Made by a program: the position numbers and the translations under genes | Notes under the pieces: generated by a model | What the model saw: only the letters and a program-made list of their open reading frames with translations | What the model was told of the DNA's origin: nothing | Database searches by the model: none | In this document: positions 21,001-30,500 of the stretch, in pieces | How positions within the stretch are numbered: the stretch's first letter is position 1 | Layout: each line of letters starts with the position of its first letter | NCBI GenBank assembly: GCA_907165275.2 | Contig: OU015653.1 | Coordinates: forward strand, 3,254,001 to 3,318,000 | DNA: 64,000 nucleotides | Reading direction: 5' to 3' | Source of the DNA: Zygaena filipendulae | Lineage: Eukaryota; Arthropoda; Insecta; Lepidoptera; Zygaenidae

Positions 21001-22118
21001 GCATGAAATTTATAATAAGAAATTATGTCAATATTTGAAAAAACAGGGCCGAAGATAAGCTTAATCGTGAAAGATTTACTAAAAAAATTATCAATAGTTT
21101 CCAAAATATTCTACTTTCAATTTTGTGAAACGGAACGTTGCAACGAAACACCAAACACCAGCCACGCTTAACATGATACATCACTTTTATTTATTTTCTT
21201 TTGATAAATTTATAAATAGGATAGAGACGCGATCTCAAAGCTTAAAAAGTAGCAAAATTTGATTTCTTTTCGATCTCATTTCGATTCGATTTCGATTTGA
21301 TCCTAATGCGATTACGTCAAGTATGACCCAAGGTCAAAAGTAGGAACTTTAAAACGCTCTATTTAATTAATTAGTGCATATATATATTTTTCTTTTTCTT
21401 GCTTTGTTTAAGTAGGTCAAATATCTTTAAAATAGACTGGAAAAAAAATTCATGCAATCCATTGGTATTTTATCGACATTATTGTGGATGAATCCAAAAT
21501 AAATTTCCCATATCGAGTGAAAAAATTATTAAACAGGCGCCGTAACGAGTAAAGTGAAAACTCTGGAGGATAATCTTTGCCATTTTTTTTCTTCTAATTG
21601 GTAAAGTAAAAAGCACTAGTTCGTAGTCGATAACTTTCTTCTTTTAGTACAGGTGCTCAAAAACTATTAGCTATATAGCGCGCAGAAAGTTAGCGACTAT
21701 TTATTTATTTAGTTTATTTATTTATTTAGTAGAAATTTAGTAATAGTCGCTAACTTCCCGCGCGCTATACAGCTAACACTTTTTGAACACAGAACATTAT
21801 TTAAGATCGCGTTGTTTTACAGACATTACAAATATAGTAGTAAATAAAGTGTGTGTTTTAATTCTAAACTGATAGTGTGTAAACCCAGAGAAGTAAGCAT
21901 TCTCTGGATTTACTTACACACTTTATCAGTTTATAATCCAAATATGTATAGGTATGCTTCGTTGCGCAGGAGTCGCGAACCGCAACTGCAGTGTTAGGAT
22001 ACCGCGCGTCGTCGCTGAAGAGAAAAGGGGGTATTTGGAAGATCGCCGGCCAGCCTCCAACTGCGACCCATACGCGGTGATCGATGCACTCATGCGCACG
22101 TGCATCCTCGACGAGTAG
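15011..22118 (+). CDS. GS: Glutamine synthetase (GS, type II), seven coding exons
   Basis: GS joins ammonia to glutamate using ATP. Exons: 15011-15017 (tentative start ATGGAAG), 15816-15959, 16295-16456, 17652-17865, 19692-19949, 20571-20710, 21970-22118. All joins are in phase and give about 357 residues, close to the usual 370. Family motifs in order: [10 protein letters not shown], a changed DGTA loop, [97 protein letters not shown]. The metal and substrate glutamates and the catalytic-flap glutamate are kept. The usual DGSS and EGSNSD segment is altered (DGTA, GGPNMD), so this may be a divergent paralogue. The tiny first exon is chosen because its phase and ATG fit; it is the least certain part. 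Introns are full of mobile elements. Confidence 0.88.
17996..18199 (+). mobile_element. Helitron in GS intron
   Basis: It begins TCCCTACTAACACC, ends AAACAGCTAG and has the hairpin CGCGGGTGAAACCACGG before the end. It is 204 bp. Two more degraded Helitron 3' ends lie in the GS intron at about 16545-16614 and 16710-16815. Confidence 0.75.
18810..19430. repeat. About 150-bp satellite array in GS intron
   Basis: Landmarks recur at 135-153-bp spacing: CGCCAAAGTGCAT at about 18965 and 19115, then variants AAGTGCAAAATT at about 19270 and 19405. Between them are repeated ATATCTCC, CGAAAAACGTTTCAAA and CATAGGTGTGATAG blocks. There are roughly four diverged units. 18505-18775 next to it is a copy of the 8170-8940 repeat. 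Confidence 0.65.
19958..20100 (-). mobile_element. SINE 3' portion in GS intron
   Basis: Read on the minus strand this matches the 3' part of the complete SINE at 48771-49127, including GTTTGCCCCCTATGACA and an A-rich tail. The 5' tRNA-like part is missing. Its tail starts only about 9 bp after the splice donor at 19950. Confidence 0.7.
20184..20502 (+). mobile_element. CRE-palindrome MITE, copy in GS intron
   Basis: A member of the family complete at 38508-38829. It carries TGACGTCA at 20311-20318 and 20354-20361, and subterminal blocks TTTAGTCCG..TTGTAGGTTAATAAAAAATA and ACTGACGGACTAATTAGA. Confidence 0.7.
20769..20912. mobile_element. Short MITE with inverted ends
   Basis: Ends AATGCTACTGCTCCACCTGC and GCAGGTGGAGCAGTAGCAT are complementary. 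The inside is rich in GTTAAC. It is about 144 bp with no coding content. Confidence 0.65.
20989..21458. mobile_element. MITE related to the one in the pseudogene
   Basis: Starts AATAGGGTACTTGCATGAAA and ends TTCATGCAATCC. The inside shares long blocks (reversed order) with 11563-12180, such as AAAGATTTACTAAAAAAATT. Confidence 0.65.
21653..21790. mobile_element. Foldback MITE in last GS intron
   Basis: GTGCTCAAAAA..TAGCGCGC at the left pairs with GCGCGCTATACAGCTAACAC..GAACAC at the right, around a TTTA-rich centre. A second small hairpin with arms AAACTGATAGTGTGTAAA lies at 21867-21935. It ends about 35 bp before the final GS exon. Confidence 0.6.
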
Positions 22119-23672
22119 TAATCATATTCCAACCCTCGTGTTTAAGATTTGCAATCATCGTGCTTCAAACCCGGTGCTCGGGTCCATCCAGTTAACATCC
22201 AGTATTGTTTATAGGTGTTTAGGGTTTTTAAATTCAAATTGCAAAAAAACATCGCAAAAAAAGTTCAGAAGATCTTCCCCTTATGTTATAGCGGCACATC
22301 GCGCCAAAAGCATGTTGCGCACTCAGACGAAATAAAAAGTCTATTTCGTCTGAGGTTGCGCATACCTACTTCGGACGCAAATACAATAGAGAGACCAAAT
22401 CTTCAATGTCAGGGCAATGTAATTCCCTAAGTTATGGGTATTAAAATAAGTAGTTTGTACTTTGTCTAGCTATGGCGTCAGTTTGAAATAATTTAGTAGA
22501 TATATGGATTAAGCAATTTACATTCATTATTTTTGCAATAAATGTGAATAAGAGGCCTGTGCCAAAAATAAACATTTTCATTTATAGATACCTACCTAAT
22601 GCGCCAATAAATCTTTTTTTGTTTTATAGTTTTGTCTTAGTTTAATTCATTAAATTGGTATTTTATTATTTTTAACTTTTTAGTAGGTACCCATACCTAC
22701 CTACTTAGTGCATTTTTGTGTTTTTGGAAGTCAGTTCCCCGATGCATGGACTTTAATTGTTGAGTTCTCCTGGTACTTAACTACTGTTCTACTTTCCCAT
22801 TGCATGTGACAGGCATGAATTGCTTAGCAACCATATTAAAGTACCTAATCGAAACGGAACCCGTGAAATACGTAGATATAATTGAGTGCCTACCTAATTC
22901 TGATGACCACCTATGGTTTTCAACATCAGTTCCACTTTTCCAAAATTTTGCTTTCCGAAAGCAAATGAACGATTAACTACAAAAAATACCCAAATCGCCA
23001 TAGGTGCCTATTTTTTTTGAAGAGTCGGCTTTCAGGCGACTTTCAGTCAAAGAAAACGCATCGAAATCGGTTCATCCGTCCGGGACCTACGATGCCACAG
23101 ACAGACACACACACACACAGACACGTCAAACTTATAACACCCCGTCGTTTTTGCGTCATTACGGTAGATACCTTCGGTATGTAAGTTAATTAATGGGCTG
23201 AGTCAATTGAAATTCAATATGTTTTCAAGGTAAAATCGTGAAGTATGAAAACAAAGATTTCAAAGAGAACAACTTTCCTAATTAACAGGTACTATAATTA
23301 AGTCCGGAACAAAGTGGCGCCGTGGCCTGGGACGCCTTGGAACTTGAGCATTCTATTTGAGACCTAAGTAGGTAGGTACCTACCTCTCTATTGAAAATAA
23401 ATTTCTTTCAACATTATAAAGCGACTGTATTCGGGGGTGGTGTTGAAGAGTACATTAACCAGCGAAATGTTTAAACAAGTATAGTTTCTCAATTAGAATT
23501 AAACAAATCAAACAAAACCGTAACTCTCCGTGGATTTTTCATAAAGCCGACAAAAAAGACCATAATAATGTTGTAAAAATTATATTTTCAATATAATTTT
23601 TGTTCATATTTACAATTGTCACTTTCCGACTCCGTCGATCTGAAAAACCTACACCTTGGCCAATAAATATAA

Positions 23673-23918
23673 TCTATACCTACATATAAAATGTTTGTCC
23701 TGAATGGCTGATGGATCAACGCACAGCCTAAACCGCTGATAGTAAAGACCTGAAACTTGGAGGGTGTATTCTTTGTATGCCGTGTACCTACATATCCGAT
23801 AAGAAAGGATTTTTGAAAATTCAACCCTAAGGGGGTAGAAAGGGGTTGCAAAGTTTGTATGGAACGATTCCGCGGGAACTTCGAAATTATTGCGGGTAAA
23901 ACCGCGCGGGACAGCTAG
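23673..23918 (+). mobile_element. Helitron, second subfamily
   Basis: Begins TCTATACCTACATATAAAAT and ends GGGACAGCTAG. The internal signature TGAATGGCTGATGGATCAAC is shared with 52258-52391 and 52392-52619. The hairpin GCGGGTAAAACCGC precedes the end. It is 246 bp. Confidence 0.75.
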
Positions 23919-24137
23919 TCTATACTAATAATTATTATAATCTATACCACAGATAATATAATACTATCTTTGGGACACATTCCAGTTCTGGTAATGTATA
24001 ATACTATGCATAATACAGCTCTTATTGTTTGTGTCTCGTTTTGTGTGCCAATAAATACATAAATAAATAAAAGGCATATCCATTTAGTTCATGTCGCGAC
24101 CGACTTTATAGATCGTAAAAACCCAAGTAAAAACCAA

Positions 24138-24332
24138 TCCTACTAATATAAATGCGAAAGTGAGTTTGTTTGCTTGTTACACTTTGTTACGCCTTAACGG
24201 CTTATGATCGCCATCACGAAATTTTGCATGCACGTTATCAGGGGTACAGAGAAGGACATAGGGTATCTATTATCCCGGAATTCCCGTGGGAACTCTGAAA
24301 TTACCGCGGGTGAAACCACGGAGCACAGCTAG
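24138..24332 (+). mobile_element. Helitron (Lep1-like)
   Basis: Begins TCCTACTAATATAAATGCGA and ends GAGCACAGCTAG, with hairpin CCGCGGGTGAAACCACGG. It is 195 bp and of the same subfamily as 4976-5190. Confidence 0.75.
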
Positions 24333-24486
24333 TGATATTATAAGTCCCTACACTATTACTTGCATAAGAATGCATGAAAAGATGTGTAAACTGTGAAAAC
24401 AGTGATTTTTACAGACCTTTAGGAATTCGTCGAAATCACGGATAGATGGTTTGCAATGAAATTATCAGCGATTCATTAAAGAAATG

Positions 24487-24492
24487 TTTATT
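24487..24492 (-). terminator. Possible MAK16 polyadenylation signal
   Basis: AATAAA on the minus strand about 55 bp beyond the MAK16 stop codon. Position and motif fit; cleavage site not determined. Confidence 0.4.
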
Positions 24493-24547
24493 TCGGTATT
24501 AATGAAAAATAAAAATAATTATAAAAATAAGTAAATGCTAAGTTGCA

Positions 24548-27500
24548 TCAGTTTCGAAGTCGAGGTCTAGGCGCTTCCGTAGTTTCGTATTCAATCTCAA
24601 CTCGCCTCTTCATTTTTACAGGGACATCCTGAAATTTTGTTGCAAGTGTTAAAATTACATTCACACAATATCAATAGGATATTATATCAATATTCAGTAT
24701 CAATAGGAGCACAATCGTGAGTGGCGGTATGAGGAAGCGCGACGGGGGCTAACTTGAAAAACCCATGACTCAAGTTATACAAGCATGATCTTGTGTTGGT
24801 AATAGAAAAATTGGCAATATTTTCTGCCCTCCCTAGCTAAATTTAGTGAAACCACGTGAAACTAGAGTTTTGATTGACGGACCAAGTGACATGATGATTC
24901 GTTACTCAGTTTTCTATGCGTAAATTTGTACAAATATTAACGATATTTGCATGATTGGGTGTTTGTATGTTTGTAATAGCAGCCCGGTGAAACTCCACAC
25001 AAATGAACTGATTCAAGTACTTTCCCACAAGTAAAGACGGCCGGCTTGTACACGTGTACAAGGTTTGTGCGCGTGTGCGTATCGCAAGGTTAACAGCGAG
25101 CTGACGGTAACTGTCAGCTGTCAGTGAATAATTAAATAGTCACGTGTAGATTCTACATAATATGTCAAACTTTCCTCGGTCGTTATCTACCAAGGTCATT
25201 TTGGGAGGCAGAGAATTTTGCTTCTTTATATACATACCTCTATTCTTTGGTAATAGTTTCTGCCTAGTCACTAATAGCATACTCGTAGACTTCCTAATTT
25301 GTGGCTAAACAAGTGTATTTCCAGTGTGGCGTTATTTGGACATAGATAAGCAATAGTGTGTTAACCCACACTGGAGAAATTTTGGGTAAATCGTGTTTTC
25401 AAATTATAGCGCTATTTTGTATCAACATTTTTTTTTATTTAACATTTTTTGTTGTTATTTAAACAATGTAATAAGGTTATTAAAAAACGTTCTGTAACTC
25501 TCAATAAAGCGTTCTGTATCAATTCGCGTACTGACTCAATTTTTTGTCTTAACTATTGCTTATCGGCGTCCATCTATTCGTTAATTTTAAAAGTCACATT
25601 TACAAGTCGCATCATGGTTTGGCAGAACTACAAAGCAAAATGAACACAAACCTCAATATCAGATGTTTCCGACTCAAAGTCACTCTGCACATCAGCAGCC
25701 TGTCTCTTTCCAGAATCACTTTCCTGCAATAGAGTAACAATTTTTCACAAAATAAATAAGCCACGTAGGTACAGATATTACGACCTACAGAAAACACTGT
25801 GTCCAGCCATTTATTTTATCAGGTGATCCATTAACTAACTTAACACGAAGTCTCGAGATCTATCAGCTGACGCATGAAGCTGAAAATTGACAGGTATGTT
25901 GAGAGGTAAGTAAGTATTTTCATTCCGGTGTTTCCCAGGGAGTCCTGAACAGCAGTGGGTAATCTACGTAATATGTTAACTGGAGAAATTTTGAGTTAAT
26001 TGTGTTTTTAAAATTAAGCTCACTCCACATTCACGCAAAACTTGCGAGAACACGAGAAAACCACGAGAAACGGTGGAGAGCATCGGGTCCACATTCACGT
26101 TCCCGTGTCTCGCAAGACTCTCGCGTGAATGTGGAGCGGGCATTATAAACGCCATTTTTTCAGTATTTTTTTATGTTCAACGTTTTGTTGTTGTTTTAAA
26201 AAACGTTCTATAACTCCCAATAAAGCGTTCTGTATCACTAACTTCATTTTGTGAGTTAACACGTTATTGCTTATCGGCGTCCATATAATATAAAGTATGA
26301 TATGTTTTTGGAAATTCAACACCTAAAGGCTAAAAGGTTGACTATCATTGAAATGACTATTCAGACTTTGAATAAGGATTTTTGGCAATCAAACCCTTAA
26401 AGTAAAAGCTGGTGAAACCAAGGGAGTTTTTAATCTGAATGTGCATTTATTTGTTTGTTTGTTACGCTTTCACGCCTGAACTACTCAACCAATCATCCTG
26501 AAATTTAGTATACATGTTTTCAAGGATATAGAAAAAGACATATGATACTTATCATGACGGAATTCACGCTGGAACTCCGAAATTAACGTGGGTGATACCA
26601 CACATTTGTTTGATATCTTACCGCATCACTGTCGCTGTCGGCTTCAACAAATTCGTCGGTTCTCTGAAGTTCTCTTTCCAGTTCAGGCTCCATTTCCATT
26701 TCCCTCTCGCGTTCTTCTTCTTCTTCTTCATCTCGCTCGCTTTCACTAGACACTTCTTCTGCTCTCAATGCCTCATCAAACGCCATTTGTGGGAAGTTGT
26801 AAATGTCTTTGTACTGATAACAAAACCATTGATTTAATGTAAAAGAAGACAAAATATTCATCAAAAATATCAAAATAAAAATATTGACGACCCGATTGGC
26901 GAAGTAGGTCACCATGCATGCCCGCTAATCAAGGGGTTCCATGTTCGATTCCCGGTGGGGGTGAACTTATTGTGATGAACATAGGGTCCCATTTTCCAGT
27001 CTGAGAGTGTAATAATAATATGTAGTATATACCACGTTTGCTTGGTTTCCACGACACAAGCTCATAGTTTAGTGTGGGATCAAGTAGATCTGTGTGTTGT
27101 GAAGTGGATTATTATTATTATTTAACTTTGGCTTTTATAATTAATGACATTGTCTTTTTGCTTAAAACATACCTATAACTTCCAATGACTGTATAGTTAT
27201 CACACGTAATATTTTAATTTATGCCTAATTCATTGTAATGAATACCATAGTCTATTATAGGTATGATAGCCAGTATTGAAATGATTGTGAATGTTAGTAG
27301 CGTTCGTGTGATGTCCTAAATAATTGGAAATCATCATAGGTTTTATAAAATTGGTCATATACATCTCGATTTTGGAGGCAAAGGCTTAATACATAATCCT
27401 ACTATCCTACTAATATTATAAATGTGATAGTGTGGATGTTTGGATGTTTAGATGTTTGGATGTTTGTTACTCAATCACGCAAAAACGGCTGAACGGATTT

Positions 27501-30500
27501 GGATGAAATTTGGCATGCACCTTGTCAGAGGTACAGAAAAGGACATAGGGTACTTTTTATCCAGGAATTCCCGCGGGAAACCGCGGGGCACAGCTAGTGA
27601 TTAATAAGCCTGGAATAGCATATTTTGTCTACGTGCTAGAACTAATCTACTTACAGTTCCTTTTTTCAATCGATCGATCAGTTTTTGTTCTATAGAATTG
27701 TCTATTCTAGCAGCAATCAAAGCCTTCTCTTCTCTTCTTCTTTCTCTTCTTTCAATCTTTCTTTGTATTGGAACTAGTTCTTTCCTGTAACAAAAATCAT
27801 AATAATAAGAACAATGGGATCAGCGCATGCATCTGGTCATTTGCCCGAATTGGTTTTAAATGGTTTGTTCGTAAAGTTACAATAATTCATAAATATCTGT
27901 AATCAATCACAGATTTTAATTGTTTATTTCAAGCTTTATATTTATTTTTTGTAAAATAAAAGTAGTAAGTAGGGTCATTACGCTGGATCGCGGCCCTGCG
28001 TTATTTCGCGGCCTTTTAGAGCTCCAACCGCCTAAATATTACAATAATAAGAATTCTATCCCATCCATCCCAACGTGTTATGGCTCTTTAAAAAGTAGGA
28101 TAGTTGCAAAATGTAATGCTTAATCAAATTGGTCGGTTTTCCTAATCCATGTGCCGGAAATAAATCGTTCATTTTACTAGCCGCGCTACCAGCGCACAAA
28201 CGTACGCAAAGCTGCGCAAAAAATAGCAAACAGGTCCCGCTTTAAAAGTAAGTATTTAAAGTTTACGATTACTTATTACTATTGTAATTGTTTTTGGGTG
28301 ATCATAGCTATTTGCTTTACTTAATTTTGCATTTAATTTGCGAGTAAATTACTTTAATACCAGTTTTATTTGGTGGCCGCCAACCAACACAAAGATTTTT
28401 TAGTAAAGTTGGTATACGGCCGGGGTGGCCGCAGTTCTAACTCACTGTGTGAGATTAGTTTGTCTTCTTTTCTATTATTAAAGTAAATAACCTTTAGTTT
28501 TGTGCAACATTTTTTATTGTTGGGGTTGGCTTAAATGCTATGGTTAGTTCACGGCCGCCAAAATATAATTTAATACGGATTTATAGCTACAATGTGGCCG
28601 GATACTAACACATGCTTACAAAACAAATCAGGTTTGCGGCCGTCTGGCAATCATATGAAAGAAGACGGCCGTAATCTGACCTGAGAATCTGACTATTGAA
28701 AATAGAGATGTCAGTTTATGGCCACTTCTTTCAAACAGACATCTTTTTACAGATGTCTACCAAAAAACACAAAAAAACTGCGACTTACGCTCCTCAATCC
28801 CTAGAACAGGCATTAAAGGAAATTCTCGAAGTCCAAATCCCAATCAGGGAAGCATCTCGTAAATTTGGAATTCCGAAATGTACAATAATTTAAGATCGAT
28901 TAAGTGGCAGAAGGACTGACGAACTAAAAAAACAGGGCCCCGAGCCAGTGTTGGGAGAACAAGGCGAAAAAAAAGTTGTAGAATGGCTTATAAATATAGC
29001 AAAATGTGGTTTTAGAGTCAAGAAATCAGAACTGTTAGATACTGTGCAAAAAATTTTGAAAGATTTAAGCAAGCCGAACCCTTTCAACTTGAAAGGATGA
29101 TCGTCCTGGTCTTGTACTATGAGCTCTTAAAGCAAAACCTAAATTGAATTGCTTTAAGACTACCACCTTTAAGCAGGCGATAAAGCAGAGCGATTCAATT
29201 TAGGTTCTGCTTTAAGAGCTCATAGTAAGCCCGTTGGTCTAAGAAGACACCCTAAAATATCAGTTACATCTGCAGAAAGCATCAACAAAGCTTGTGCGAG
29301 GGTGACCGAAGAAACGATTCGACTGTGGTTTCGTGAACTGGAATTATTATAATTATCATATAAAAAGAAAATGTTGATTATTTTCAATACTAGTTTTAAA
29401 TTATGGAATAGCAGTGGGAGTATTAAAACTTTGAATCATATACATATATTAAGAACAAAATGTTAAATAAAACACCAAACTTAATTCGTTAAAATACACA
29501 TTGATTTATTAAACTATTTTAGTGTTTTATTTCATTATTTGCAGTGATAGTAATGTAATATGTTTAACAACAAGACAAGAATAACATCAGTACCTATATA
29601 ATATGAAAGTGTAGTGTGTAAGGAGTATGGAAGAAGAATAAATGCATTAGAGCTTAAGAAAAGAGTTTCGTGAAAGGAAAAAAGTAAGGAAAATAAAGTA
29701 GAGGAAGGAGAGAAGAAAGTACAGAGGGAAGAATGGTTGCAGAAATTAAAAACGGAGGTGAGTTGAGAGAAGGGAAAATACTGTAGAGGTAGAGACAAAA
29801 TTGTAGTGTAGTGTGAGACGTCAGAATAGAAGAACAAACCCTGTGAAAATAAGAGATGTTAGAACAGTTCAAGGTATGAAAGGGACGAATACTCAGAAGA
29901 TACACGCTTTTTAAGTGTGACGGCATTTCAGTAACAATCGCGATCATATTATGTCCAACGATGTGGAAATTTATAATAGGATAAGTATATGGTGATTACA
30001 ATGGTTACAATGAATACTCAAAAAACAAAAGCAATGACTAATGGAGACATCAGTACAACAATCAAAGTAAATAACTGTGAAATAGAATATGTATCAGAAT
30101 ACCTATATCTAGGTCAACTTATATCGGTTCAAGACTTGACATCTAAGGAGATAGACCGAAGACTAGGAAATGCTTGGAAAACATATTGGTCATTCAAAGA
30201 AGTCATGAAAAACAAGAAAGCTGGTATTAACATAAAAAGCAAGCTATTCAATGTATGTGTACTGCCGATATTAAGTTATGGATGCCAAACTTGGGCCTTA
30301 ACTAATACACACCATCAAAAATTAGGGGTAGGACAAAGAGCAATGGAAAGAAGTATGATTGGGAAAAGAAGAATGGACAAAGTGAGCAACAAAGACCTGA
30401 GAAAGAGAACTAGGGTAGCTGATATAAGTTCCAAAATAAGACATTTGAAATGGAAATGGTCTGGCCAACTGATGAGGGGTCCAGATAAATGGAGCAAGAT

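Larger units (their letters stand above)
22119..24547. other. GS 3' region and intergenic DNA between convergent GS and MAK16
   Basis: A possible GS polyadenylation signal AATAAA is at 22331-22336, about 215 bp after the stop codon. 22690-23190 is a further copy of the 8170-8940 dispersed repeat. Two complete Helitrons follow (listed separately). No additional gene was recognised. Confidence 0.45.

Noticed and set aside
26592..26837. Plus-strand frame rich in Phe over MAK16 exon 6
   Set aside because: It is the complement of the acidic Glu-rich MAK16 exon, which is fixed by splice sites and family similarity.
29535..29947. Two minus-strand frames of about 100 codons
   Set aside because: They lie in a purine-rich filler of the pogo element, have low-complexity Ser/Phe/Leu content, and no family resemblance.
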